Of a stretch of 64,000 nucleotides of DNA, positions 50,870 to 60,800 are shown in pieces. Below the pieces are notes generated by a model. It worked only from the letters and a program-made list of their open reading frames with translations, made no database searches and had not been told where the DNA came from. Both the position numbers and the translations under genes were made by a program. Source of the stretch: Candidatus Latescibacterota bacterium (lineage in GTDB: Bacteria > Latescibacterota > UBA2968); contig JAJEHL010000023.1 of NCBI GenBank assembly GCA_022823725.1, forward strand, positions 1 to 64,000. Reading direction: 5' to 3'. Within the stretch, counting starts at the first letter, position 1. Each line of letters starts with the position of its first letter.

Positions 50870-53148
50870 GAATTTCTCCGGTCAATAGCAATCAGTAGAG
50901 TTGGCAAAAGCAAAAAGTCCGCAACAAGCGCGAAGACAATCGTAATCGTGACCAAAAGGCCGAGTGCCCAACTCACCTCAAATCCCGATGTGGCGAACAC
51001 CAGAAAGCCCACTGACAACACCGCGGTCGTCGTCCATAACGCATGGCCCACCGTGTGAAAAGTATAGCGCACGGCCTCGGGCGCAGAACGCCCCTCGCGC
51101 CGCGCCTTCAGATATTTGCTCAAAAAATGAATCGTATCATCCACGACAATTCCAAAAACAACGGCAATCACCACCGAAGAGGCAATGCCCACATGGCCGA
51201 CGAGATAGCCCCACAGACCGAAGCTCATAATCGCAGGGATAAAATTGGGCAAAAGACTGAGGAGACCGACCCGAACGCTCTTGAAAATCCAGATCAATAT
51301 GAACGAAATGAGAGCCATAGCAGTGATCGTACCGCGCAACATGCTATTGATATTTCGCAGTGTCAGGTGGGCAGCGATCATGCTCAGACCCGATGCTTCG
51401 TTTGCAAAATCGGGGGCATTGGCGCGGAGCCAGACCTGTGCGCGTTTATCGAGTTCACGCAGATCTCGCGACCACGCATTCTTAGTCACGACACTCAGGC
51501 GAGTAGCGGATTTTGCGACATCTATGCGGTCATTGAGATCGCTGCCGAAAGGAAGCGAAAACTCGTAAAGCAACAGGTACTGCGCCGCGAGGTTCGGGTC
51601 TTGGGGCAAGCGATAAAAAGCGGAATCGTCGCCGTGCATATTTTTGTTGAGACGTTTCATAATGTCCGAAAATGCCTGGACATGGGTCACTTCGGGTTGC
51701 GCCCGATACCACTCGGCAAAAGCATCAACCCGGCGCAGATAATCCGGATCGGTAATGCCGCCTTCGCGCCCTGCACTCAGCGAATATTCCAGCTTATCCA
51801 GACCTGTCAGATTATCAATAATATAATCCGTATCGCGCCGGAACGCATAGCGATCATCAAAATACTGCGCCAGATTATCGCTCAGTTCGATGCGGTGAAC
51901 GCCGATTATCAGGACAATGACTACCAGACTGACAAACCAGAGCAAAAATTTTCGCCGGGCAATAACAAAGTCGGCAAAACGGTCAAAAAAAGCCGTTCCT
52001 TGAGACTGCACAAGAGATGCGCGCAATGGCAGAATCGAAAGCAATGCTGGCAATAGCGTCATAGTGTACACAAGCGCGCATAATACACCAAATGCCACGT
52101 AATTGCCCAGAATGTGAAAAGGCGGCGAATCTGAGGCATTCAGACTGAGGAATCCAATCGCCGTCGTGACCGAAGTGATAAATACCGGATAGGCATTGAT
52201 GCGGATCGATTCGACAATCGCCGCATTTCTGTCCAGGCCGCGCCTCATCCCCAATAAAACACTCGTGACAATATGGATCGAATCCGCAATGGCGATCACC
52301 ATGACAATAATCGGCACACCGGCATTGGTGGGGCTGAACACCACGCCATTCCAGCCAGCGAATCCCATTGTGGTATTGATGACAAACACGAGCACGGCGA
52401 CAATGGCCAAAGTGCTGAGAATCGAGCGCAGAAGAATAATTGTGGCACCTACAATGATGAGAAACACAATAGGCGTCAGGGTCTCCATGTCGTTCTTCGT
52501 AACATCGGCGAAAGTCCGATCCATGACGACATCGCCGGTCATGTAATAATCGATATCCGGGTGGCTCGTGCGGGCCTTATCGAGGACCGAATTGAGATAA
52601 TCGGTAATCTCGATCACTGCCTGATCCGCGTTTTCGGGAAAGATAAAATTAATCGCCACCCCAGCCGTGCGCCCATCGTGGGCGATCAGACGTCCAACAA
52701 TTTCGACCGCATTCAACGCGATCTTCTCGATACGCACCACATCAGCATCGCTCAGAGAAGATGCGTCTTCAACGAGCGGGGCGACAACCAAATCGTCATC
52801 GAGTGCTTCGCTATGGGTATAATTGGTAAGGGAATTGACGCGACTGGAATAAGGCGCACGCCACGCGGCTTCGGTCAATTCTTCAACTGCGCCAAGCGCG
52901 TCGCGAGTGAACACCGAGCCATCTCTCGGCGCAACAGCAATCAGTACCGCTTTAGAGGCTGAATACGTGTTCTCCAGAGCGTCGAACGAGGCGAGTTGCG
53001 GATTGTCTTCGCCAAACAGAATGCGATAATCATTCGTAACGGTGATGAAGCGAACACCTGCCGCGATGCCCAACATGACCAGCGTTGCGAGCGCAACAAC
53101 CAACCATCGATAGCGCAAAACTGCATCGGTGTAGCGTTCTAATTGCAA
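50866..53148 (-). CDS. RND-superfamily (MmpL/Patched-like) exporter
   Basis: A 760-residue transporter starting with TTG 9 bases after AAGGAG. Twelve transmembrane segments fall in two halves, each with a large extracytoplasmic loop. Conserved aspartates in the membrane are visible in V-I-A-I-A-D-S-I-H-I and G-I-V-V-D-D-T-I-H-F, which relay protons in the MmpL/HpnN branch. Such transporters move lipids or hydrophobic compounds. The linked LolA-like and barrel genes suggest a three-part export route across the envelope. Confidence 0.87.
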   Translation of the reverse strand: MQLERYTDAVLRYRWLVVALATLVMLGIAAGVRFITVTNDYRILFGEDNPQLASFDALENTYSASKAVLIAVAPRDGSVFTRDALGAVEELTEAAWRAPYSSRVNSLTNYTHSEALDDDLVVAPLVEDASSLSDADVVRIEKIALNAVEIVGRLIAHDGRTAGVAINFIFPENADQAVIEITDYLNSVLDKARTSHPDIDYYMTGDVVMDRTFADVTKNDMETLTPIVFLIIVGATIILLRSILSTLAIVAVLVFVINTTMGFAGWNGVVFSPTNAGVPIIVMVIAIADSIHIVTSVLLGMRRGLDRNAAIVESIRINAYPVFITSVTTAIGFLSLNASDSPPFHILGNYVAFGVLCALVYTMTLLPALLSILPLRASLVQSQGTAFFDRFADFVIARRKFLLWFVSLVVIVLIIGVHRIELSDNLAQYFDDRYAFRRDTDYIIDNLTGLDKLEYSLSAGREGGITDPDYLRRVDAFAEWYRAQPEVTHVQAFSDIMKRLNKNMHGDDSAFYRLPQDPNLAAQYLLLYEFSLPFGSDLNDRIDVAKSATRLSVVTKNAWSRDLRELDKRAQVWLRANAPDFANEASGLSMIAAHLTLRNINSMLRGTITAMALISFILIWIFKSVRVGLLSLLPNFIPAIMSFGLWGYLVGHVGIASSVVIAVVFGIVVDDTIHFLSKYLKARREGRSAPEAVRYTFHTVGHALWTTTAVLSVGFLVFATSGFEVSWALGLLVTITIVFALVADFLLLPTLLIAIDRRNS

Positions 53149-53255
53149 AAGTAGTCACTCCTTCGACCATCTCGGATTAAGTGCGAAGACGAGTTGTTCA
53201 CCGAGGCAAATGCCTGGCACTATCGACACCGCCAGTGGATAAAGACCGTCATACA

Positions 53256-54431
53256 TCACCACGGCTTCGCCTCGTCTGCGTGTAGCTTGTCGGGCAATCG
53301 GTAACTGATTTTTTCTTCTTCGAGCGTAGATACGTTGAGCAAGGCCATGAAGTTTTTGGTACGATGACCCGGTCTCCACCATAGCAGGATATTGAGGATA
53401 TCCTGGATTCTGCGCCTCAGCCGCAAATATGCCAGTGTCCCGGTCCTGGATATTCGACTTTTTGGAAACATGAGTTGGTCGGCGAGTTCGTCTCCAATCA
53501 ACGTTCGGGAAAGGCGGTACCCAAAACCAGATAGATTATCTCGCTCTTTCTCGTCTTCAATACCGATCACGTAAGGAGCCGAGGCAATCACCGAGTTTGC
53601 CATAGCAATAGCTTCCAGACCGGGAGGCGGCTCGCAGGTGTAGCCCACGCGGTATATTTCGCAGGCTTCGGTCTCATTGCTGAACATGAGGGCATCGGGC
53701 ACACCCATCAGATGAGCGGTATAGCGCCATATCTGCATAAAACTGTCGCGTTCTTCATCGTTTAGACGTGCGCCAATTCGCGTGGCTGACCGCAACAGCA
53801 TCCCGGAGAAATTACAGGACGCGAGCGCCATGTGGGCAGCACTGATCGGCATGCCGTGGGCTTCATGGTCCCACTCCTCAGAAGCGAGAAGATGCCGCCT
53901 GACCTGTGCATGCACCAGCCGCAGACGGACAGATAGTTTCCAGCCCTCGCCATGTCGCTCCAGGCCACCCGGCAACATAATCTCTAAGAGGTGAAGTATA
54001 TTTTGCTTTAGCCGCCGCACCCCATAATCGGTCAGCCTTCCTGTGGTGAAAAACGATTGGCTGATCAGCGTCGTGAAACCCTGTACAATAATATCCACGA
54101 CGAACGAGGTGAGAAACAGATCCGAATAGGCTTGGAAGCCACGGCATCCGGGATATACTGAATCGGGATCAAACCACGCGGGCGGAGTCCCAATCTTCTC
54201 GAAAAACTCCCGCACCACCTGCGGCGCATCACGCAGTTTTTCCTCGTCCAGATCCATTCCAGCCCTGATAAATACGCCCTGTTGCTTCTCGTCAATACCG
54301 GCTAATCCATTGATCAGAGCATCGGCATCGGGATCGCCGATGAGCGTGTGCTGGATGTATGTTTTGGCGAGGTCGGGATCGATCAGAAGTGCTTCTTTAT
54401 ACCCGGTTTGATATGAAGAAGGGATCTGCAA
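53256..54431 (-). CDS. MpaB/rubber-oxygenase-like heme protein (DUF2236)
   Basis: A 391-residue protein starting with TTG 7 bases after GAGG. It matches the ER-bound oxygenase MpaB/latex-clearing family, with the heme-ligand-type R-L-R-L-V-H-A-Q-V-R-R segment near 166 and the G-M-P-I-S-A-A-H-M-A segment following it. Family members use heme to cleave or oxidise terpenoid and polyisoprenoid chains. It lies 107 bases ahead of the RND gene on the same strand, so a hydrophobic substrate shared with the exporter is possible. Confidence 0.78.
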   Translation of the reverse strand: MQIPSSYQTGYKEALLIDPDLAKTYIQHTLIGDPDADALINGLAGIDEKQQGVFIRAGMDLDEEKLRDAPQVVREFFEKIGTPPAWFDPDSVYPGCRGFQAYSDLFLTSFVVDIIVQGFTTLISQSFFTTGRLTDYGVRRLKQNILHLLEIMLPGGLERHGEGWKLSVRLRLVHAQVRRHLLASEEWDHEAHGMPISAAHMALASCNFSGMLLRSATRIGARLNDEERDSFMQIWRYTAHLMGVPDALMFSNETEACEIYRVGYTCEPPPGLEAIAMANSVIASAPYVIGIEDEKERDNLSGFGYRLSRTLIGDELADQLMFPKSRISRTGTLAYLRLRRRIQDILNILLWWRPGHRTKNFMALLNVSTLEEEKISYRLPDKLHADEAKPW

Positions 54432-54558
54432 TTCAGCACCTCATTTTAATCCAAATTCTCGAGGTCAGTTAGCGAAACACCTGCTTAAGTAAGAAAAATA
54501 TTTAAACACTACCTATTTTTTGTCAAGTCTTATTTATTTTTTTAGTAGTTTGGCTGTC

Positions 54559-55038
54559 TCATCTCGCCAAATGTCCGCCCATCTCACACACAATATCGAA
54601 CTCCCCCTTTGTCACCGGCTGGATTGATAATCGCTGCCCGCGCTGAACCACCTTCATATCTTTGAGTTTGGGATTGTTCTTGAGGTCTTGCAGGCTGACA
54701 TAAGGTTCAAATGCTTTTGACCATTGCACATCAAAAGAAAACCAGCGCGGATCTTCTCTGGAAGCCTTCTCATCGTAGTACTCATGCTGCGCATCGAATT
54801 GAGAGGGATCGGGATATCCCGCACGCACAATATTGGCAATACCGGCAACACCGGGATTTTTACAATTCGACTGATAGAAAAGCGCCTGATCGCCTTTTTG
54901 CATTTCATCGCGGATAAAATTGCGCGCCTGATAATTGCGCACGCCTCGCCAGTACCCAATCCCACTGGGCCGATTGCTCAATTCTTCAAAAGAGCACACA
55001 TCGTACTCGCACTTTACAAGCCAGTATTTTTGGGCCAT
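54559..55038 (-). CDS. EVE-domain protein
   Basis: A 159-residue EVE (PUA-like) protein similar in pattern to thymocyte nuclear protein 1 homologues: Y-W-L-V-K-C-E at the start, G-V-R-N-Y-Q-A-R-N-F and K-G-D-Q-A-L-F-Y-Q-S-N-C in the middle. EVE domains bind modified bases in DNA or RNA, and many lie near defence genes. The fully intact gene here has GAGGA upstream and directly precedes no clear partner, following the sulfatase gene by 13 bases. Confidence 0.87.
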   Translation of the reverse strand: MAQKYWLVKCEYDVCSFEELSNRPSGIGYWRGVRNYQARNFIRDEMQKGDQALFYQSNCKNPGVAGIANIVRAGYPDPSQFDAQHEYYDEKASREDPRWFSFDVQWSKAFEPYVSLQDLKNNPKLKDMKVVQRGQRLSIQPVTKGEFDIVCEMGGHLAR

Positions 55039-55051
55039 AGCATCCTCACAA

Positions 55052-56509
55052 TTATTGTGCGGCTTCTTTCCATTTCTGATAATTTGGCGACAGGCTCAGC
55101 GCGCCATCGGGCTGCGGCACGAGTTCTCCATTTTGCCCCCTCGGATCGCCCCGATTTTCATTCACCTCTGCCAACCGCCTGCGCCACAACGCAATGCGCG
55201 TTTCATAAGCCGGATCTCCGGACAACTCACAGCATTCCAATGGATCGTCATCCAGATTAAAAAACTGTTCTTCTCCCGTGTGATGAAACCAGATATACTT
55301 CTCGTGCCCATCGGTGACATATTGCATGCCGTGTTCTCTTGTATAACACGATGTATGCTCGCCCTGCACAAACTCGCGCCATCCCTTGTCATCCTCTCGC
55401 GCAATGTCCAGAAGAGACCGTCCATCTACAGATGCTGGTATATCTACTCCGGCAGCATCGAGCAATGTGGGCATCACATCGCGCAACTCCACTGGATGGT
55501 CATACTTCACCCCGCGCGCCACATCGCGCCATGCATCGGGATACTTCACAATAAACGGAATGCGCGCAGACCCTTCGTACGCATACGTCTTTCGCCAGTG
55601 GTGGTGGTCGCCCATCATATCGCCGTGATCAGATGTAAAAATAATCAAAGTATTGCGGTATGCTTGCGGGTCCCGATGGCGCAACTCGTACAGCACGCGC
55701 CCAATCTGGTGATCGATAAACGTAATATTGCCGTAATACCCCGCGCGTCCCCTGTGTGTTTCAACATCGGAACGGTGCGAACGCGGCGCATTGACATCTG
55801 CGATTTTTTTATCGAACTCTGCTGCCCAGTCTCCCACAGCGGCTTTGGGAATATTGTCATTATCAATATACATATCCCAATACGCCTGAGGCGCATCATA
55901 AGGCGAATGAGGACGTGCAAATGAAAGCCACATAAAAAACGGTTTGGTCGGATCGCGCTGCTCCAAAAATTTAATTCCCTCGCTCGCCGTCCAGTGCGTC
56001 GGATGCAAATGCTCTGGCAAATGGCTGGGCCGCGCCATCCATGAATTCCAATCGATACTGTGATCCCGATATCCGTGAGCACCTTCCTTGTGCTGCTCAA
56101 AAAACAAGTGATAATCGCTGACAAAATTTCCCATCCGACGCCCACTTTCATCCAGCACCATGTGGTGAAAACCATATAATCTGCGCTGCGGGGCATGGTG
56201 CATCTTGCCCACGGCCTGCGTGTGGTATCCCGCCGCAGCGAGTTCTCCCGGCAATGTCGCTGGATATTCCAGTGGATCACCTCCCGTCATTGTCAACCGC
56301 CCGTGATTCCATTGATCCATCCCCGTGATAATCCCCGCGCGTGCAGGCGTACACGACGGCACCGATGTATATGCGTGCGGGAAATGCGCGCCCCGCTCGG
56401 CCATTTCATCGAGATACGGCGTCTCCAGTGCCGGATGCCCATCACACCCGAGGCAATCCCCGCGCTGTTGATCTGTTGTAATCAGCAACAAATTTGGTCT
56501 CTCTGACAT
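55052..56509 (-). CDS. Sulfatase (formylglycine type), third copy
   Basis: A 485-residue sulfatase with L-L-L-I-T-T-D-Q-Q-R-G-D at the start and box S-C-T-P-A-R-A-G-I-I-T-G with Cys53. F-T-S-D-H-G-D-M-M-G-D-H near 295 supplies the late metal ligands. This D-Q-Q-R-G-D subgroup includes choline- and glycan-sulfatases. No signal peptide is seen. GAGAGGA precedes the ATG. It lies 12 bases after the dipeptidase gene at 56522 on the same strand. Confidence 0.88.
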   Translation of the reverse strand: MSERPNLLLITTDQQRGDCLGCDGHPALETPYLDEMAERGAHFPHAYTSVPSCTPARAGIITGMDQWNHGRLTMTGGDPLEYPATLPGELAAAGYHTQAVGKMHHAPQRRLYGFHHMVLDESGRRMGNFVSDYHLFFEQHKEGAHGYRDHSIDWNSWMARPSHLPEHLHPTHWTASEGIKFLEQRDPTKPFFMWLSFARPHSPYDAPQAYWDMYIDNDNIPKAAVGDWAAEFDKKIADVNAPRSHRSDVETHRGRAGYYGNITFIDHQIGRVLYELRHRDPQAYRNTLIIFTSDHGDMMGDHHHWRKTYAYEGSARIPFIVKYPDAWRDVARGVKYDHPVELRDVMPTLLDAAGVDIPASVDGRSLLDIAREDDKGWREFVQGEHTSCYTREHGMQYVTDGHEKYIWFHHTGEEQFFNLDDDPLECCELSGDPAYETRIALWRRRLAEVNENRGDPRGQNGELVPQPDGALSLSPNYQKWKEAAQ

Positions 56510-56521
56510 ATTCGTATCCTC

Positions 56522-57592
56522 TCACCTTTCCCACACCGATTTCAACAACCGCACCCAATTCCCCGACAGTACCTTTTGAATATCCTCTTTTGAATATCCG
56601 CGCCGTTTAAAAATAGGCACCAGATTTTGCAAATCGGCAATTGTATTTAAGTCTCTCGGCGACTGTTCCTGGCCATACCCACCATCGAGATCTGTCCCAA
56701 TACCCGAATGATTCGCATTGCCAGCAAGCTGACACACATGATCGATGTGATCGACCACAGTCTCGAGCGTCGCCTTTGTCGTCTGCTCATAACACGGCAC
56801 GCCCCGCTTCCACTCTGGATCGAGCATCCACACATCAAAAGCCGCGCCAATAACCCCGCCTCGTTCTACAATCGCGCGGATCATGTCATCTGTCAACTGC
56901 CGCTGCCCCGGCGTCAATGCCCGACAATTGTGATGGCTTGCAGCCACTGGCCCGTCGTAATAATCGAGAACTTCCCAGAAAGCCTGATCGGTCGTATGTG
57001 TCATATCCACAATAATACCAGCGTCTTTGAGCGCGTCGAGCAATGGCCTGCCCCGATCCAGTAATCCCCCCTCCGTCCCTGTTCCGTGGCAATAAGAACT
57101 CACGCCATAATGCGAAATACTCACCATTTTCAAGCCCAGATCGCGCCATTCGGACACATGATCGGGATCGAGGATCGGATCGGCACTTTCCATCGCCAGC
57201 ACCACCCCAATAGGCGTATCTGCCGAAGGCTGCGCCCACGCCGCAACGCATTCATCCAGATCCTCAACCGTGTGAATCTGCCGAATAATCCCCCGTCGCT
57301 CCATCGCCTTGTAAAAAGCGTAATGCCCTATCCCAACACCGTAACACTGCGTCTGATCCCACATCCCCGTGCGCGTCCAGCGATCATTGGTATCAATACG
57401 CGACATCACCGTGCCAAACACAATCCCGACCCGTCCTTTGTGCAACTCGGGAAACGTGGTCGTACACGACCCAAAACTGCGTCTGGTCGATTCCGAATCG
57501 TGTACCCGCACGGTTGCTGCAGGTTGCGTGAGATCGCGATTGACTTGAATGGCGCAAAAGGCGAGGTCTAAGTGGCTATCGACAATTAACAT
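56522..57592 (-). CDS. Membrane-dipeptidase family (M19) hydrolase
   Basis: A 356-residue zinc peptidase of the renal-dipeptidase type. Metal-site elements are D-S-H-L-D-L near the start, the bridging glutamate in L-A-M-E-S-A-D-P, and histidines in D-M-T-H-T-T and S-H-H-N-C-R-A-L. It would cleave dipeptides or beta-lactam-like amides. No strong ribosome site precedes the ATG at 57592. It and the gene at 57686 are paralogues, and the sulfatase gene follows at once. Confidence 0.87.
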   Translation of the reverse strand: MLIVDSHLDLAFCAIQVNRDLTQPAATVRVHDSESTRRSFGSCTTTFPELHKGRVGIVFGTVMSRIDTNDRWTRTGMWDQTQCYGVGIGHYAFYKAMERRGIIRQIHTVEDLDECVAAWAQPSADTPIGVVLAMESADPILDPDHVSEWRDLGLKMVSISHYGVSSYCHGTGTEGGLLDRGRPLLDALKDAGIIVDMTHTTDQAFWEVLDYYDGPVAASHHNCRALTPGQRQLTDDMIRAIVERGGVIGAAFDVWMLDPEWKRGVPCYEQTTKATLETVVDHIDHVCQLAGNANHSGIGTDLDGGYGQEQSPRDLNTIADLQNLVPIFKRRGYSKEDIQKVLSGNWVRLLKSVWER

Positions 57593-57685
57593 AGGATTAG
57601 TCTTTCAAATTGGGAGTCAAGATAATATCGTAGGAGGGAAATCCTTTTCCCGACCTGATCGCGGCAGGGATGCCGATTCAACTGC

Positions 57686-58813
57686 TCATCCCCAGGCCGT
57701 AGTAAAAAATCGCACCAAATTCCCATGTGCAAAACCCTTCACATCGTCTTCCCCATAGCCGTGATCGCGCATGATATTTAGAAAGCGCTGCAAATCGTCA
57801 ATCGTATGATAATCTGTAGGCGAAAGCTCCAGCCCAAAACCACCGTCCAGATCTGTGCCATAAGCCACATGATCTGTGCTGCCGGTCAGTTCACAGATGT
57901 GATCGATGTGTTCGAGCACTGCCTTCATCGGTCGGGTTGCCGTGGTATAATGCGTACTCGGATCGTCCCAATTCCAGGCCGGAGACAACATCTGCTCGGC
58001 AAAAACCATCCCGATTACGCCACCCCGGTCCGCGATCGCGCGGATCATATCATCCGACAAATGTCGCTGCCCCGACACCAATGCGCGACAATTGCAATGG
58101 CTGGCATGCACTGCCCCCTTCCAATAATCGAGAATATGCCAGAAGGTGAGATCTGCAGCATGGGTCAGATCCAGTGCAATATCGGTCTCAGACAGCGCGT
58201 CCATCAGCGCATAAGCCGGTGGATATAACCCCCCCACCGTACCCGTACCGTGTCCATACGTATTGGCACCAAAATGTGTCAAAGACACCGATCTCAAGCC
58301 AGCCTCATACCATTCGCCCACCTGGTCGGGACCCAGAATCGGATCGGCACTTTCCATCGACAAAATAAGCCCTACGGGTGTATCATCCGCTGGATTCTCC
58401 CAGTCTGCAACACAGGTATTGAGATCTGCTACAGATTTGATAAACCGAATCTCTCCACACCGTTCCAGCGCCCGATAATACGCCAGATGAGATTGCCCGC
58501 GCGCATAAGCCACATCCTGTGTACGCACCGCATTGTGCGTATTGTCCTGTGGATTTTGCACGCGACACATAATGGTCGAAAGCATAATCCCCACGCGCCC
58601 TTTGCGCATCTCGGGCAAACAAACAGTTGGCGTAAACCGCTTGGGCTGGGGTCCCTGGCGTTTCTCCAGCGAATCCGGATGGGCCGACAATCCCCCCACC
58701 ATACTGTCTTCTCGATCGCGCAACACATATACAGACTGCGTGAGATCCCGGCGATAAAACAGCGCGTTAAACGCCATGTCGAGATGCCCATCAATAATCA
58801 AATATTCGCGCAT
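57686..58813 (-). CDS. Membrane-dipeptidase family (M19) hydrolase, second copy
   Basis: The ATG at 58813 has GGGGA upstream and gives 375 residues. It shares D-G-H-L-D-M-A-F, L-S-M-E-S-A-D-P, D-L-T-H-A-A-D and S-H-C-N-C-R-A-L with the downstream copy. An insertion of about 20 residues near residue 35-60 (P-D-S-L-E-K-R and F-T-P-T-V-C-L) distinguishes it. The two may have different dipeptide preferences. Confidence 0.87.
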   Translation of the reverse strand: MREYLIIDGHLDMAFNALFYRRDLTQSVYVLRDREDSMVGGLSAHPDSLEKRQGPQPKRFTPTVCLPEMRKGRVGIMLSTIMCRVQNPQDNTHNAVRTQDVAYARGQSHLAYYRALERCGEIRFIKSVADLNTCVADWENPADDTPVGLILSMESADPILGPDQVGEWYEAGLRSVSLTHFGANTYGHGTGTVGGLYPPAYALMDALSETDIALDLTHAADLTFWHILDYWKGAVHASHCNCRALVSGQRHLSDDMIRAIADRGGVIGMVFAEQMLSPAWNWDDPSTHYTTATRPMKAVLEHIDHICELTGSTDHVAYGTDLDGGFGLELSPTDYHTIDDLQRFLNIMRDHGYGEDDVKGFAHGNLVRFFTTAWG

Positions 58814-58884
58814 ATACAATATCCCCATTTAAAGGGTTACTCGCTCGTGGATAACGTAGCACGCAAATCGCTCAAGAGCAAGTA

Positions 58885-58918
58885 AAAATAAAAACCCCAT
58901 CCGATAAGGATGAGGTTT
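58885..58918 (-). terminator. Intrinsic terminator, minus strand
   Basis: AAACCCCATCC pairs with GGATGAGGTTT around a five-base loop; the mismatch is C-A on the plus strand and G-U on the minus strand, and the T run follows on the minus strand. It ends the transcript of the small membrane protein at 58977. Confidence 0.8.
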
Positions 58919-58976
58919 CCTGGCGTCATAAAAAAGACTGCGCTTGCCTTAAACAAATGGCTTTTGATCCGCGACT

Positions 58977-59207
58977 TTATTTGGTCATATCTTCAATTTC
59001 GTCACGCACGCGCTTGCGCCACTCGCGGTCAGCATCGGATTCCCTCTTCTTTTGAATACGTCTCTGTCTATACGGCTTACTGACGGACTTATCTTCAACC
59101 ACTTCAATAAACGGACCATCTTTGTGATTGCGACGTTTCCAATACCGAACAAATACCCAACACAGATAAATCATTGCAGCGATAAAAATCAACAACTGTG
59201 CGGTCAT
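58977..59207 (-). CDS. Small single-pass membrane protein
   Basis: A 76-residue protein starting 5 bases after GGAGG. Residues 4-22 are hydrophobic (L-L-I-F-I-A-A-M-I-Y-L-C-W) and the rest is highly charged with a basic stretch (R-R-I-Q-K-K-R-E) and a probable helical end. The ribosome site and own terminator at 58885 make it a credible gene. Function unknown. Confidence 0.7.
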   Translation of the reverse strand: MTAQLLIFIAAMIYLCWVFVRYWKRRNHKDGPFIEVVEDKSVSKPYRQRRIQKKRESDADREWRKRVRDEIEDMTK

Positions 59208-59404
59208 GAAAGCCTCCGTTTGCGCGATTATTTCACTTCATAAAATATCATAAATAACAAGTCGCGTCAAGCGGTGAATTGCCCAATTTATGACATTTTT
59301 TAATCTGAAAATAGGTACATCTTTCCTTATTGTCTCAATCTGCAAATTCTCTTAACTTTTTAGATGTAACAGGCTTAAAACGCGCGAATCCAAAGGAATA
59401 ATAC

Positions 59405-60757
59405 ATGCCCCCACTTCACTTAGCCAAAACTTGCGAACTCCACGTCCACCCTGGCGGATGCTTGACTGCCGAAGACCTCATAGAACTCGGCAAAGACCTT
59501 TATGAAAACATTGACTGGACGCCTTTTACAGACGCCTACGAAGCAGCTTATGGAACTCGCCCGGACCCCATCGCGCTCTACCGCGATGCCATATCCAATC
59601 CAACCGCGGGACTTGCCAAATTTAAAGAACACTACATCTACACAGAAAAAGACGGAGGCGACTTTGGTCGGTTTAAAGCCAAATTCAACCTCATCATCAG
59701 CCTTTTGAGACACCCACCCAAAAGACAAGAACTCCTGATCAAGGCGTTTTTCAAAGCACATGACCGACATTGCAAAGAAGGTATCACCTTTATCGAATAC
59801 CGTACCAGCGGCGGTGGGGAAACGCGGGAGGGATTCATCGACTTTCACCGCACAAATGCCCAAATCCTCTCAAACGCATCGCAAAATAACACAACCGCGC
59901 GTTATATTATCACCCTGCACCGCCAGACCGCGCAACAAGAATACGAATGGATACAAGAACTCCTGAACGAAAATCCCGAACTCATCCCCACCATTGTCGG
60001 CATTGACTTTGCCGACATAGAAGAAGGCTACCCCCCCAAAGACAACCACACACTCTTCCAATGCGTACACAATGACAACCAGCAACACCCCGAACGCGCC
60101 CTCGAAATCACCTATCATGTGGGCGAAAGTTATTTTGACAAATCGCTCGAAAGCGCGATACGCTGGTGTCACAAAGCCGCCGAAATGGGTGTCAGGCGAT
60201 TGGGCCATGCCATAGCGCTTGGCCTCGATCCGACAGTGGCGATTGCGCGCCGTCCCGATGCACACGTGGGAGAACGAGTCAGCGAACGCCTCGACCAGAT
60301 CGCCTACGATCTCACCCACGCCTCAGAGCTTTCGGCTTTCGATATCGAAGTGAACGCCAGCGCACTCCAAACCGAACGACAAATCCTGAAAAATCGAGCG
60401 CCCGACGAAATAGTCGAGCGCCCTTACAATCCCCAACGCCTCAAAGAAATCCGCAACCGCCAGCAATTTGTTCTCAACCGCCTCACGCAGCTCGGCACAG
60501 TCATCGAAACGTGTCCTACTTCCAACCTCCGAATCGGCGGCGTGCCTGATCCCGCCCACCACCCCATCCACACATTCCTCAAATCAAATGTCAACCTCGT
60601 CATCGGCGCAGACGACCCCGGCATCTTCGACAGCCCGCTCGCCAGCGAAATCGACTGGGCACTCACCCACACCAACTGGACGCCAGAAGCTCTGGACAAA
60701 CGCCTCGGCGATCCCCGCCGATTTCAACTGGGCAGCCTGCGCCCATCTCAGAGCTAA
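59405..60757 (+). CDS. Adenosine/AMP deaminase-like metal-dependent hydrolase
   Basis: A 450-residue member of the adenosine deaminase fold. All core motifs are visible: C-E-L-H-V-H-P-G-G at the N-terminus, Y-H-V-G-E-S near 238, R-L-G-H-A-I-A near 260, T-C-P-T-S-N-L-R-I-G-G near 372 and G-A-D-D-P-G-I-F near 401. Standard adenosine deaminases have about 330-350 residues, so this one is longer, mainly between residues 40-130 and 300-360. Substrate could be adenosine, adenine, or another aminopurine. AAGGAA precedes the ATG. Confidence 0.85.
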   Translation: MPPLHLAKTCELHVHPGGCLTAEDLIELGKDLYENIDWTPFTDAYEAAYGTRPDPIALYRDAISNPTAGLAKFKEHYIYTEKDGGDFGRFKAKFNLIISLLRHPPKRQELLIKAFFKAHDRHCKEGITFIEYRTSGGGETREGFIDFHRTNAQILSNASQNNTTARYIITLHRQTAQQEYEWIQELLNENPELIPTIVGIDFADIEEGYPPKDNHTLFQCVHNDNQQHPERALEITYHVGESYFDKSLESAIRWCHKAAEMGVRRLGHAIALGLDPTVAIARRPDAHVGERVSERLDQIAYDLTHASELSAFDIEVNASALQTERQILKNRAPDEIVERPYNPQRLKEIRNRQQFVLNRLTQLGTVIETCPTSNLRIGGVPDPAHHPIHTFLKSNVNLVIGADDPGIFDSPLASEIDWALTHTNWTPEALDKRLGDPRRFQLGSLRPSQS

Positions 60758-60800
60758 TGGTTAGACAGATCAATTCTTAAACGTTGAAAAAAGTGTACCA

